Positions 11,801 to 22,347 of a stretch of DNA of 64,000 nt are shown here, in pieces. The translations under genes and the position numbers were made by a program. The stretch covers positions 29,985,761 through 30,049,760 of the forward strand of contig NC_132878.1 of assembly GCF_030463535.1 (NCBI RefSeq), given 5' to 3'. Below the pieces are notes generated by a model, which saw only the letters and a list, made by a program, of their open reading frames with translations, made no database searches and had not been told where the DNA came from. The DNA is from Salminus brasiliensis. Its lineage: Eukaryota; Chordata; Actinopteri; Characiformes; Bryconidae. Numbering within the stretch: position 1 is the stretch's first letter; each line of letters opens with the position of its first letter.

Positions 11801-13954
11801 TACCAAATAGCTTTTACAGTATACATTAGCATTTATATGCTATTGAGGTGTTTTTCCCTTTATTGAATACAGCCATGGGCAAAAATATTGGTAGCCCTAC
11901 ACTTCTTTCAGAAAATGCACCACCTCTCCCAAAATGTTGTAACTGCAAATGCTTTGGTATTCGCAGGTTGTTTTTTGTTTCCACTCAGAAATGGACTGGA
12001 CAAGATTATTGGCACCCTCAATATAATATTTGGTAGGGCACACTTTGCTAATTACACATTAACTGTAGTCAATACGTTTATTACAGTCAATGTAGAAACT
12101 ACTGATAAAGTTCTATACTCTTCTATATAAGTTGATGTCTTCTATAAACCTGGGTCAGAGGTGTAAGAAAACTGTGACAGGCCTTAAAAAGTCATTACTC
12201 AGCAAAAGAGTCACACTATTTATCATTTCACATGAGTTGGCTACACATGATGGCATTCTGGCAAAAGCCTAAACCACAAACACAGATCTGAGCCACTAAA
12301 CACGTGATCTTTTAAATGAGAGCACTGCAAAAACATCAGGAGCCCATACGTCCCCCATATGTACTTTATTACCTTCCTGTAAGCATGAATGCAAGACCCC
12401 AAGGTCTTAAAACACACTCTCTTGCTATTCTATTGCTTATAAACAGCTCTTTGAAAAGAGAATTGTTCTTAATGAACTCATCAAGAATACAGTTATTGGT
12501 AATGTTTAACTTGCTGCCCGTTTCTAAGCCTGTAAACATCACGTTCCTCAAACTTAAGGTAGCCTACGCTGAAATGCTGAATGATTAATCCAAGCCATCA
12601 GGCACTCCAATGTGTGTTTCACTTACAATCTAACTAATCTACAACACCACAGTTAGTTAGCACTGCTGAGCATGACTGTAGTTGAGGTGATCCTTGTAGA
12701 CGCCAAAAACACAGCTTTGTGTTCAGGGTTACTTCATAGCCCTCATGGGCTATGTTCAATCTTAATTACTGTTTTTTTTTCTGATCAACATCACAATCAA
12801 ATGCTGAAGACTTCAGCAACAGGACTGCAGTAACAGCCTCTACTCCCCTGGAAATGCTTTACACTAGTTGAGGAAGCTTTGATGGAAGCATCAGTGAGGT
12901 CATCACTCTAGAAAATGCAGTTCAACTGCTCCCCAGCCCAATGCTGGGGACTTTATACCCTTCTAGTCCACGCTCAGCATCGGGCGCGGCGACCTTACGT
13001 GCATGCGCAGCTCTTCCAGAGCGCCCTGTTCTACCAGTGGAGATTATAAAAGCTGTGTGCTCGCAACTGAACTCCTGTGCCAGCACACTTATACTGTTTG
13101 CATGGGTATCATGGTTTCTGTATGGGAGGTGGTGAATGCATAGGAGAAATCTATACATAATTAATAAACAAAAATATGGGGCACCCCCTGCCCTGCATAT
13201 TGTTGTGGTTGTCTGCTGTAACTCTAACACTACCTTCAACTCAAGAAGGGCCTGATCATTTGCTGATCAGCTGGATCAGGTGTGTTTGGAGCAGGGTACA
13301 ATGTGCAGGGACCAGGGTTCAGAACCACTGCTCTAGAGGATCTCCAGGACCACTGACCCGATTAATTCAACATACCTGATTTCCAAACACTCCAATGGAG
13401 CACGCAGTGGACACCTCCTCAGACCCAAACCATACCGACGCGATGCGCGAGGGCATCCCCAGGATGAACACTTGGGCCACTGCACAGATGACCTGTCCCA
13501 AGAAGGTAACAGCAAAGAGGTCCGGCCTGCCGCTGGCTACCTTGACCCACGTTCCTATGCAGTTCAAGGCCGTGGCCACGAGTGCGATGACCCTCAGACC
13601 CTTCTTGTCCAGGAGCCAGGTCACAGGAAAGATGAGTGGAATGTACGCCAGCATGTAGATCATGGACATCCAGTCGATGGTGAAGGAGTCCACGTTGTAG
13701 AACCTCATGAAAATGTTGTTGATAATCCCGTACTGTATCCATTGGTAGGAGTTGCAGAGGGAATAGGAGCTGAAAAGACACACTATCAGCCATCTCCTCT
13801 TGTACAAGTGAGTGGTGTCTGTGTTTAAATCCCTCTGGAGAGGTGCACTGTGCTCTATGTAAACTTGGCTATCATTTGGTATGGGGCTCTTAGAGTGACC
13901 ATCCACAAAACACTGGTTGTCATTCACCTCTCCAGTACTGGACTCGTCACCCAT
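2796..13954 (-). CDS. flvcr2: FLVCR2-like transporter (SLC49 family), 5' five coding exons
   Basis: Spliced minus-strand gene. Coding exons are 13954-13376, 8533-8392, 4661-4521, 3817-3750 and 2899-2796, totalling 1034 bp or about 344 residues. Every junction has GT/AG and the phases agree (0, 1, 1, 0, then 2 at the open end). The protein has a hydrophilic N-terminus of about 50 residues, then major-facilitator helices. Diagnostic segments are [16 protein letters not shown] in TM1, [11 protein letters not shown] in TM2, [26 protein letters not shown] and [11 protein letters not shown]. The IAIGFLVPP and GLTIVIAGM wording fits FLVCR2 better than FLVCR1. Family members are plasma-membrane transporters studied as haem and, more recently, choline carriers; FLVCR2 is linked to brain vasculature. 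The last helices must be coded beyond base 1. Intron 1 contains a broken second exon 1. The family is certain; paralog 2 is likely, and teleost a/b copy is not resolved. Confidence 0.87.
2900..3749. other. flvcr2-like intron 4 with a C/A-run
   Basis: No coding signal. It holds a run of about nine C followed by fourteen A and CAA repeats at 3288-3332, which creates false hydrophobic open frames on the minus strand. Confidence 0.6.
3288..3332. repeat. Low-complexity C9 A14 (CAA)n run
   Basis: Direct reading of the sequence shows the C run, the A run and CAA repeats in succession. Confidence 0.9.
3750..3817 (-). CDS. flvcr2: flvcr2-like coding exon 4
   Basis: Short 68-bp exon, acceptor CCCTTCAG and donor GTAAGT. 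It completes a glycine codon and reads [17 protein letters not shown] then IEHYP, matching the FLVCR signature around FYAVSTLLN. It leaves in phase 0. Confidence 0.85.
4205..4380. repeat. Degenerate short repeat, GTGGATCATATAAACATTA words
   Basis: Three near-identical copies of a GTGTGGATCATATRAACATTA word occur at about 4219, 4299 and 4336, with shared CTTCCTGTA flanks. They lie in intron 3, close to exon 3 of the flvcr2-like gene. Confidence 0.7.
4521..4661 (-). CDS. flvcr2: flvcr2-like coding exon 3
   Basis: 141 bp, acceptor CTCTCTCAG then TGTTTCAGG, donor G|GTACCA. With the carried base it reads [14 protein letters not shown], then a loop with [13 protein letters not shown] and the helix [10 protein letters not shown]. 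In the family the central cytoplasmic loop begins with a similar FKEKPxYPP segment, so this exon covers the loop between the two halves of the transporter and the start of TM7. A nearer AG (TTTCAG|GAAAG) would break the phase and is rejected. Confidence 0.85.
4720..4740. repeat. (GA)n microsatellite
   Basis: About ten GA units immediately upstream (minus strand) of the exon 3 acceptor region, contributing to a long purine/pyrimidine tract there. Confidence 0.9.
5530..5569. repeat. A-rich (AAATA)n/(AAAT)n tract
   Basis: A run of A then AAATA and AAAT units in the exon 2 to exon 3 intron. Confidence 0.9.
5707..6725. repeat. Duplicated intronic block, copy 1
   Basis: This block matches 7158-8357 over several separate stretches in the same order: TTTATTCTACATTTTC, GGAGGAGCTACAATTGTCAG, GCTGGGCTTCAGTGTG, the TATAACGTGTGAT region, the AACCACTAT region and the TTCCAACTAAAAGAAC region. 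Copy 1 carries extra sequence at about 6106-6390 that copy 2 lacks. Part of the block (around 6470-6560) resembles a dispersed fish repeat with GGTTCTTTG-type words. Confidence 0.8.
7158..8357. repeat. Duplicated intronic block, copy 2, ending beside exon 2
   Basis: Second copy of the block at 5707-6725, in the same orientation. It holds about 510 bases (7290-7808) missing from copy 1. The similarity stops about 35 bases before the end of flvcr2-like exon 2, so the exon itself was not duplicated in what remains. Confidence 0.8.
8392..8533 (-). CDS. flvcr2: flvcr2-like coding exon 2
   Basis: 142 bp between a CCCAAAG acceptor and a GTAAGC donor, entering in phase 0 and leaving in phase 1. It codes [20 protein letters not shown] then a helix ending FIVVVI. 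This continues the GNQ end of exon 1 exactly as in vertebrate FLVCR2. Confidence 0.88.
8534..9584. other. Intron between exon 1B remnant and exon 2
   Basis: No gene seen. A TCCACTCATAATCCATT word occurs twice, at about 9070 and 9250. Confidence 0.5.
9585..10053 (-). pseudogene. Broken duplicate of flvcr2-like exon 1 (copy 1B)
   Basis: The minus strand encodes a second version of exon 1: a short N-terminus, [45 protein letters not shown], then after a frame break [40 protein letters not shown] and a GTGTGT donor at the same place as in exon 1A. Compared with 1A about eight bases are missing around 9757-9762, after the AAC TGC codons, so the frame shifts and stops. PSRIASVWF of 1A has become PPHLASLWF. 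It lies between exon 1A and exon 2 in the same orientation. It is best read as a decayed tandem copy rather than an alternative exon. An open frame extends upstream to 10350 but shows no homology. Confidence 0.82.
11868..12042. mobile_element. Tc1-like element end fragment
   Basis: GGGCAAAAATATTGGTAGCC near 11877 and a second GACAAGATTATTGGCACCC near 11998 are the type of terminal sequence seen in Tc1/mariner elements of fish (compare the intact element at 32772-34577). No transposase is left. Confidence 0.5.
13215..13345. repeat. Dispersed fish repeat fragment
   Basis: The words GATCAGCTGGATCAGGTGTG, GGAGCAGGG and AACCACTGCTCTAGAGG are the end of a short non-coding repeat that I recognise as abundant in fish genomes. 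A related piece (ATTCAGCTCATCACAGG, AAATCAGGTG) is at about 5030-5130. Confidence 0.5.
13376..13954 (-). CDS. flvcr2: flvcr2-like coding exon 1 (start codon, TM1-TM5 region)
   Basis: Exactly 193 codons, ending in phase 0 at a GTATGT donor. I chose the ATG at 13954 because the longer frame to 13963 opens with GTG. Just upstream, on the minus strand, a pyrimidine tract and AG at 13977-13976 make a strong acceptor, so the exon probably begins at 13975 with 21 bases of 5' UTR and a non-coding exon lies further upstream. Residues 1-50 are hydrophilic; YKRRW at 51-55 leads into TM1, DWMSMIYML is at 94-102, and [16 protein letters not shown] spans 162-177. The exon ends in the GVFGNQ segment that joins LGIAIG of exon 2. 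Confidence 0.88.
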
Positions 13955-13975
13955 ATTCTTCACTCAAGTTTCCTT

Positions 13976-14600
13976 CTAGAAAAAGGGAAGTAGCCAGCTA
14001 TGTGTTTCCCCACTTTATATCCAAGACTAAATGAGCTAGTTAGCTAATGAACTATAACTGAGTCGTTCATTTACAGTAACGATAACCCTTCACGTACCGG
14101 TTCACGGAAAATAATCATCCTAGGAAGACCACGATGACTTCTACTTAGTTGGAACAGTAAGCTAGACTGCCCCCATAAACTTAATGGACACAGAATCGTT
14201 AGCTACTTGTTATATCAAATGAAACCAACCCAGCTTTATATATACAGTGCAGTAGCACTGCTGCAATTCTCTATCTAGCTACAACGAAAGCAAGCCTTGA
14301 GCACCTAACCAGTTCAGCTGTGACCGAAAAGCTTCACATATCCACTACAGCCAGCGGTTTTCTACGAGCTCGAGCGGCGCCCCTTCTCTCTCAGTCTGGG
14401 GTGATGGTTTCCACGCGGCCGTTCTGGTAAAAGTTAGCCGGACAGTCCCGTTAAAACCGGAGTACTGAACTTCAGCCGTTGACCAAAAGTCTGTCATTCC
14501 GGGCACACAGTGGGCGGAGCACACAGCTAGGAAGCTGTCAATCGCTTCTATCAACAAATCACGTCGCTTCTACAACTTCCACGCTTTATGCGTGCCATGA
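13976..14600 (-). promoter_or_regulatory. Likely 5' UTR intron and promoter region of the flvcr2-like gene
   Basis: The acceptor at 13976-13977 shows that transcription begins further upstream. A possible donor reads CCG|GTACGTGA at about 14098. The stretch 14340-14570 has clearly more CpG than its AT-rich surroundings (CGAGCTCGTAG, GCGCCGCTCG and CGGCCGCGTGG on the minus strand), as expected of a vertebrate promoter. No transcription start can be fixed from sequence alone. Confidence 0.45.
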
Positions 14601-16167
14601 ACCTCACGTTTTTTTTTTTAATAAAGATGTAGCTATAGTAGTTCGCGTCAAATGTTTTAGATAGTAATTAATATTTATTCGCCCGGATAAAAATGAAAAA
14701 AAAAAAATATATATATATTTATATGTAATGAATTGTATGTTTTTAGGCAGCGCACACTCCGCTGGAGGAGGAAGCATTCTCAAGACACGCCCCAATGGGC
14801 AATTCAGATAACTATCTGTGGTTACTTGTACCCTACTCCCTAGATAGTGCCCTAACTTTCACAGCTGCCCTGTAATACAGTGCTAAGGAGTAAGCAGCCA
14901 TTTAAAATCACCTTAAAAAGACCTTCGTCATTTTCCTCGTTCTTTCGAGGAAACCTTCAGAGTATGCACGTTGTAATATTTATAACATAATTATATAATT
15001 ATTTATTTATTTTATTAAATGATCATGCAGCAGTTAAGTTGTACAGTTCCCTTTTCTTGTTTACTCAAGAGACTTCCCAGAGACCAAGTAGCAACTTAAT
15101 TTTGGCAAAGAATCCAGTCTTATGGGATATGCAAATTAATTGTAATTAATTGTATTTTTTATTAATTATTCGAATATGAATTCCTATTGATTTATTTAGT
15201 ACTATAAATCATTCTGTGCCCACTATTATTATTTAGCACATTGCATTAATTTGAATGCATGAAATTGTGTTGCCTGACACGAACTGTGCATCAACAGAGT
15301 GCTGCACACTCTAACAGTACACCAGCATGGTTGAGTTTCTGATAAGGTGGATAGTGAGTGTACTGTATCCTATTTCCCCTACTCTATTAATTATATCTCT
15401 GTTTGCAGACCATTTACCTCTGATCAAAGCCAAACTGCTTGTATATTTGAATACTGCTTGTACTTTCTCACGGTTTATGAAAGTGGCAAAAAGATGAATA
15501 CTGCTGAGATCAGTGATCACCCCTATTCCATGACAACAGCGCACTCTGCTGGACATGCTTGTTATTACATGAACAGTAAAATAAACCAAAGATAATAAAT
15601 GAATAAACAGACGCATTTGAGTGTTTACAGGAATGTACTGTAATGGACAATGTCAAAATAAAACAACGCACTGTGGAGAGGGTCATTTCTTTTTACCAAC
15701 TAGGAATACAACTTCCAGGCGCATTTGATGCACTACAACGCTCTTATGCACTACTAATTTCTTATTAAGCTTGACACAGTGCAACACAGTGCTATACAGT
15801 ATAAAGAGATATGGCAAGATGACCCAATGTTAAAGTATTGTAGTAGCAGAAGGCAGTAAAGTATCTGATTTCTTGGCTGAAGGTGTGGACTAAGTGGACT
15901 CAAAACTGGCTGCATAATAAATCTGTATATAACATTATTTAACATAATGGTGTGTGGTTCTACGTCTGGTTCGGTTGGAATGAAGAGTCAAGGTTGTATC
16001 ATATTTCTGTTAATACGACTGAAGTAGTTCTGTGAAGGACTTGTTGAACTGCTGATCTCTCATGACAGCTGACTGGAATAAATCACAGTGGCAGCACAAG
16101 ACAGCTTGGCCAGGCCTGCCTGTGTTTTTTAGCCCCTTATGGCAATGCTCAGCTTATGCTTTGCTTG
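14601..16167. other. Intergenic, no gene seen
   Basis: AT-rich spacer with short A and T runs near 14.61 and 14.69 kb. The open frames here have no recognisable similarity. Confidence 0.5.
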
Positions 16168-16353
16168 GTTGGTATGGCACAACAGATAACAACACTACCT
16201 GTGTGATTCCCGGTCTGGGTGACTATGCTGCGTTACACCAATAATAGTCCTTGGGTAAGACTCCTAACACTACATTGGCTCACCTCTGTAATACGAGTAA
16301 CATTGCAAGTCGCTCTGGATAAGAGCCTCAGCTAAATGCTATAAATGTAAATG
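16168..16353 (+). mobile_element. V-type SINE (tRNA-derived)
   Basis: It has a degenerate tRNA-like head with GATTCCCGGTCTGGGTG near 16205, then TAATAGTCCTTGGGTAAGAC and CTAACACTACATTGGC. It ends in the characteristic tail GCAAGTCGCTCTGGATAAGA followed by GCTAAATG and TAAATGTAAATG. This tail is widely shared by fish V-SINEs. Confidence 0.85.
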
Positions 16354-17859
16354 CTTGCTCTTGTGTTGCATTTTGAATTGTGTCATGATGCTTTTTAGAA
16401 TGTAATGCCGCACAAATGTGACACAACAGGACTAATGCAGAACAGAAAACACAGATTACGAGACACATGCTTTGCTTCTGCTCATGTGAAAAGGGGAGGT
16501 GAGGAAAGTGCTTTTTATGACATTTAAAACCTAATTGCCGTAGCCACACATGCAATTGATCAGTAACTGGCAGTACTCAAGCCTACATCAGTTGACTTCA
16601 GACTACTGCAAAGGCAAAAATAGACCACAAAAGTGCGTAGAAGACAGGCATTGAGAACAGTAGTAGGGAACATAGTACTAGAGTTCAGAGTTTGGTGATT
16701 TTTGTGCCCTACATTCCTACTATATAGTGTAATGAACCTCCCTGGGTTTTTAAACAGCTCACTGTCTTCAAATGCTGACTGAAAACTCATCTCTTTGTGA
16801 ACCATTTATGTCCTTCAATTGCACTTATGCAATGTCTTATCTCTGCATTCTTTCATTTGTTTAATCCAGGCATCAAATACTGTGCATCTTTGTATCCAAG
16901 AATGAGGACAGACACCTGTATCTTGCAGAATCTTGGTTTAAGGGTATCTCTAGGCACAAATTGATTTAACATTTAGAACCCTAGACCAATTTTAGAAGAT
17001 GTTTTCATAGTTTGACATTCCATTAATTGCCTAAAAATTACAAAGTATTTATAGGAGACAGCCAAACATGCCAGATATCAGGATATCCTAGGCTACTCAA
17101 TTCTGTCTTCAGTTCAATGGAATGTGATTGACTGAGTGGCTCATTCTAAAGCCACTTCATGCACGTTGATTAGAGCTCATCCAGATTCAAAATCCTTCTC
17201 TCTGCAGTGTAACTCTGGCTCCATTTCTCTTTTCTCCACCTTTCTACCTCTCCATAACTTGCAAACACTTCTTGTATCAAGCTAACAGTTGTGTATTTTG
17301 TAATAGAGTACTTTCTCACTGACTCTTCCTTATAGAACACGTCTAATTATGTCTAGGGCTGTATTGCATGCATATGATGCCTGTTCTGATGACTCTTACA
17401 TAGAGATCATATAGCTGCTGAGCAGAAGAGTGCTCTACCACTCCTGCGAATATGATAGTGGCTAAATTCGAACAGTTAAATCTTAAAACTTGGTCTTTCA
17501 GATTTTACCAACAGTTATCAACAGTTCCCTCTTTAACAGCCATTTCTTACTGACATTCTGACAGTCTAACGGTGTTATGGGAACTGTTCTGCAAAAAAAC
17601 AAAACAAAACAAAACAGAAAAAACCCAAAACTGTGACACAATACAGAGCTGCAAATTAGAACAGAGCCTGTTCCACATCAGTTTAAAACTAGATAGATCC
17701 ACATGGGTGGACCTCAGGGAGAGGAATAAAATACAAGAAAAATAGAGAAAATACCCTTTCCTTTCCAATTCTTTTAAGTACTATTTATTACTATTTTCTA
17801 ATTATCTATTACTTTTTTTTTTACTTTTTGTTATACTTATTATTGTGCTGTTGTAGTTA

Positions 17860-17860
<1 letters not shown>
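16354..17860. other. Intergenic, no gene seen
   Basis: No protein family or RNA gene recognised. An AAAACAAAAC-type low-complexity stretch lies near 17.6 kb. Confidence 0.5.

Positions 17861-17901
<41 letters not shown>
17861..17901. repeat. (TCTA)n microsatellite, about ten units
   Basis: Perfect tetranucleotide array read directly. Confidence 0.95.
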
Positions 17902-18145
17902 TTTAATTTGACCTCCTTAAAAAGTGTCCTGAAAAAGTGCTGAATTTGGCCTCTCAAGCTCGGTTACAACTGTAATGGCTTGAAAATCTAATTTGACTCA
18001 ATCACAGTTGTGCTGCCCTCTTGTGGTCTTTTGAATCCAATGTCAATATTTCCTGAAAGTCTTAAACAAACAGGAGATGGTCTGTTGATCTGGAGGGCTT
18101 TTAAAGCTTTATATGTACAACTGTCAAACCCCTGACAGAAATGAG

Positions 18146-18274
<129 letters not shown>

Positions 18275-18606
18275 TTCACTAGTCTTTTCTAGAAGTTGCT
18301 TGGATTTTCTATAGTATTCATGGCTAAATACTAATTAACCAGTGACTGGACCTTCCAGACAGGTGAGGCACATTTTCTGCACTCTGATGAGTGATCTCTG
18401 TTGAGACTACTAGCATCAATTGTTTGGATCCCTGTTAAATTAGGTCAGTCACTTTAAAGGGGGTGAATCACTTATTTTACATTAGATGTACTTATTTCAA
18501 TTACTTGGAAATTACTTTTTATGTGAATCCAAATTATATTGACCATGATTCAATTCATAAAAGCAATCAAAGGGACAAAACACATGCAGAAATATATTTT
18601 AAAGAC

Positions 18607-19456
18607 TGTCAGGCCCTCGTTTTCGCACCCTCCTCTGGGGCGATCCCGAGCCTCCGCCCACAGGCCCAAATATGGACTTTTCGCCTTAGTTTTGTCATGT
18701 TCGTGTTCATGTGTGTTTGGTTCTTTTCATGTGTGTCGAATCATGATTTGGCTCTGATTGTTCTTTGTCCTTTTCTTTGGATCATGTGTTTCACCTGGGA
18801 CTGGGGGTACTTAAGGAGCCTCAACACCATGGTTCAATGCCGAGAATTGTGTCATTTGAAACCTTGAGGTCGCCCGAGAGGTTCCCCGTACTACTAGAGG
18901 TGTGTTAAGGCCAGCTTCAGATCAGTATCCGTGTTCAGGAGCAGGTTACCCTGCTAACCACGTTATCAGCAAGGCTCGCTCGGTTATTGTCAGGATTCAC
19001 TGGCTACCCACGTCCCAGCTAGGCGACCTACGCTCATGGCAGCATGCTACGGTTCAAGGTTTGGTCAGCCTTGACAATTTCGCTTAGTAGCTGGTCCCCC
19101 AGCTCTTCCCCATTTTGTTGTTATAACGGTGGTCAAGCGCAACTTAAGTTAACCCCTGTTTAACCCAGGCTCTGTCTGCAGGATTTCTTTCGTGTCCCCT
19201 TTTGGTTTCCCCCCAATGCTGGCTGTTCACGCCAGCTCAGCTCCTGGTTCCTCCCTGTCCCAGGTTTGTTTGGTTTCACCCTCTTGTTTGTCACGCTTGT
19301 GTTGTGTTTACATTTGTACCCCATAGTTGCTGCTTCTTTTGCCTCGTTTTGCCCTTTTCTGTTACCTTGGTTAACAAACAACTTGCTTTAATTCCATCTC
19401 AGCATGTGTTCATCCCTCTGTGTCTGGCCTAGCACGCCATGCAGCACGCCATGACA
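18607..19456 (+). repeat. 5' LTR of the gypsy element
   Basis: It shares with the right LTR the blocks CCCACAGGCCCAAA, CACCTGGGACTGGGG, CTTAAGGAGCCTCAACACCA, CGCTTAGTAGCTGGTCCCCC and AACCCCTGTTTAACCCAGGC. It is about 0.85 kb, longer than the right copy because it keeps about 240 bases (roughly 18831-19074) that are absent on the right. The exact inner boundary is uncertain by about ten bases. Confidence 0.75.
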
Positions 19457-20703
19457 GCCATGACAGAATTCTCAGCCGACAGTTTCCGAACAGCGGGGAT
19501 GGAAGCCTTGAATCAGGCTGTGCGCGCCCAAGGACAGTTCTTGGGGAAGCAGCAGCTTACTCTACAGAGTGTGTCAGAGACTGTTGGTCACCTGGCGCAG
19601 CAACAGGCACACCAACAATCAGAGATTCTGATTCTGATTCTGAAGTCGCCCAAATAATGGCTGGCGTTCAGGGGCTCACAAAGCTCATTCAGGCTTCGTT
19701 GGAGCCCGCTAGCTCTCCCTGCCCTGTCACCTTGTTCCCTAGCTCGTATCCGGTAGGCAAACCAGATACATATAACGGTGACCCAGAGCTTTGTGAGGGG
19801 TTCCTATTGCAGTGCTCAATCTTTTTTAAGAACCAACCGTCTGGCACTGACCAGGCGAAGATGGCCTTTTTGGTAGACATCGCTGATAAAGCTCTGGATT
19901 GGGCCATGGCCATGTGCGAGGAGCTGAGCAATAAGCTCTTCTCGGAGTACCTTAAGCACTTTAAAGCGGTATTCCAACACCCCCGAGAAGGGCTCACCAA
20001 GGGCGACCTCCTGCTATGAATGGAAGAGGGCTCCAGATTTGCGGCCCAGTATGCACTGGAATTCCGTACTTTGGCCGTAGGCAGTGGGTGGAACCAACCA
20101 GTATTGGTGGCCCCATTCTGCAATGGGCTTAGCCCTCGTTTGCAGCGGGAGTTGGCATGCCAGGACGAGTCCCTCAAGCTAGTTGAGCTCATTGCACTCG
20201 CCATCCAGCTTGACCAACTTCTCGGTCACCCTACTACCGCCAGGCCCCGTGGTGCTGGTGGACCCATAGTAGGTTCCAGGGGGGTGGCCAGCCTGGACAC
20301 GCAGCATTCTGCCCCGCTCTCAGGCTCAGTCATGCCACCTGCAACCATGTCGCTGACTGCGCAGTTCGCCGGTGAGCCGATGGAGGTGGGCATTGGTCGC
20401 CTCACCCCGCAGGAATGCAGTAGGAGGAGCCGTGAGAGGCTTTGCTCATACTGCAGGAAGGCAGGGTGCGAGGGACCACTCACCAGATCACTGGGGAGCG
20501 CAGGGAGGAGTCTCCTTGCGCTAATGAGGCGAGTGTCCCCGTCCAGGGGTTGGTGTCCCAGTCGATCACGTTGCCTGCAAACAAACGTTATCGAGCAACT
20601 CAACATTCCGGTCGAGCCGCTCCCGAGGCCTCTCCGCATCACCGCCCTGGACGGGCAGCCTGTGGGTCCCCATCCTATCACCCAAGTCACCGCTAAGGTG
20701 TAG
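19439..20703 (+). pseudogene. gypsy gag, frame-broken
   Basis: The likely start is the ATG at 19439, giving a coiled, glutamine-rich N-terminus (LAQQQAHQQSE). The frame changes near 19640, and the capsid part with PDTYNGDPELCEGFLLQCSI follows in another frame. A TGA at 20017-20019 splits it again before FAAQYALEFRTLAVGSGW, a standard capsid segment. The cysteine-bearing C-terminus (CSYCRKAGC) is a nucleocapsid remnant. Non-functional. Confidence 0.75.
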
Positions 20704-20852
20704 TTAGCTGCCAGCTTCTGCCACCAGGAGGAGGCGTTCCTGTTGGTTCTCGCGGTCCCTAAGCATGCTCTGATACTCTGGTTGCTGTGGCTGAGCCAAC
20801 ATAACCCCCACATTTTCTGGCCCGAACGGAAAATAGTATCCTGGTCCCCGTA

Positions 20853-21371
20853 TTGCCGCAAACACTGTTTCAGCCTAGCCCCCTTCCGAGTCATGTCTGC
20901 GAATCAGAGACCCAGGTCGTTCTGCCACCCGAGTATGCCGACATGCAGGACATGTTCAGTAAGGCCAGAGCCACCAAGCTTCCACCCCATCGCCCATACG
21001 ACTATGCGATAGACCTAGTGGAGGGTTTCACGTTGTCCAAGGCTCAGATCTACCCCCTCATGGGGGAAGAGAAGCGGGCAATAGAGGATTACATCACAGA
21101 AGCTCTAGCTCAGGGGTATATTACACCCTCCAAGTCCCCCGTAGCCTCGGGTTTCTTTTTCATCCAAAAAAAGGGAGGGGGGCTGCAGCCATGTATAGAT
21201 TATTGGGTGCTGAATGCCATCACAAAGCGTTACCCATATCCTATGCCAGTGGTGCCATCCACCCTCGAGCAGTTGCGAGGCTCCCGGCTGTTCATGAAGT
21301 TAGACTTACGGAGCGTGTACAACCTGGTGCGTATCAGGGAGGGGAATGAATGGCCAGGCTTTCATCAATGA
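20853..21371 (+). pseudogene. gypsy reverse transcriptase, N-terminal part
   Basis: The sequence [36 protein letters not shown] and [14 protein letters not shown] is the beginning of a gypsy reverse transcriptase. It ends abruptly at 21371. The catalytic YxDD part and RNase H are missing. Confidence 0.8.
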
Positions 21372-22342
21372 CACCCTCAAAGACTACCTCTTGGAGTACC
21401 TTAAGCCACTGTCAGCAATGCAGACCACTCAGTTCTTGGTAGACCATGTCCTTCAGAATTTCGCGATTCTGGAGGAAATAGTATTAGATCGTGGGGCCCA
21501 GTTCATGTCACGGGTCTAGGGGGTGTTTTGCGAACACCTGGGGGTGAGTGTTAGTCTCACCTCTGGGTACCACCCCCAGTCCAACGGCCAGTGCGAGCAT
21601 GCCAACCAGAAGCTGGGGAAATTTCTACGGCTCTACTGCCACAAATACCCAGTACTCCCAGTACTTGGTCTGGGCCGAGATGGCTCAGAACTCACTGCGG
21701 TGTGCGACCACTGGCCTGAACCCCTATCAGTGTTATCTGGGGTACCAGCCCCTGCTGGCCCCCTGGATGGCCGCGGAGTCTCAGGACCCGGCAGTGGACT
21801 TGTGGATGTGTCGCAGCGAAGTGGTCTGGACCACAGTCCACCAACACATTCAGACCTTACTGCGGCACTACTAAGACCAGGCTGATCGCAAGAGAGGGGA
21901 GACCCTATGAGCCCGGGGATCGAGTCTGGTTGGCCACCAAGGAGCTATGGACGGGGATCCCCCCTCATCAGTTAAGTTTACAGGTCCTTATTTAATTGTC
22001 AAACGTGTCAATGATGTCTTCCATGTTTCGCAGTTAAAGCCTGTGGTACCCAGGCCCCTGGACGAGACCACCCCAGCGGACACGCTGCCGGAGCCTGTAG
22101 AGGTCAAGGTGACCCTCACATACACGGCCCGGCAGGTGCTGGATTCCCGAAGTCACGGGGGATGGTTGCAGTATCTCCTGGACAGCCCAGAGGAACGTTC
22201 CTGGGTGTCGGCCGATCACATCCTGGATCCGCTGTTGATCCAGAAATTTAATGCACGCAACCCAGATAGGCTGGCTCCCAGGCCTTGCGGACGCCCTAGG
22301 AAGGATCGCCCCTTCTCCCGTGCTGAGCCCATGCGCTCGTGA
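21372..22342 (+). pseudogene. gypsy integrase C-terminal half and chromodomain tail
   Basis: DRGAQFMSRV and [17 protein letters not shown] mark the integrase core in changing frames, with a stop after SRV. Then come GPYLIVKRV, FHVSQLKPVV and a chromodomain-like end (HILDPLLIQKF near residue 99 of the last frame). It follows the truncated reverse transcriptase directly. Confidence 0.75.
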
Positions 22343-22347
22343 GGGGG

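Larger units (their letters stand above)
10054..13375. other. flvcr2-like intron 1, mostly repeats
   Basis: No further exon found. It contains a Tc1-type end fragment near 11.87-12.04 kb and a dispersed repeat near 13.22-13.34 kb. At about 12.94-13.07 kb there is a GC-richer patch with a minus-strand TATAAAG. Confidence 0.5.

Noticed and set aside
13395-13828. Plus-strand open frames across flvcr2-like exon 1A
   Set aside because: Antisense shadows of the real exon.
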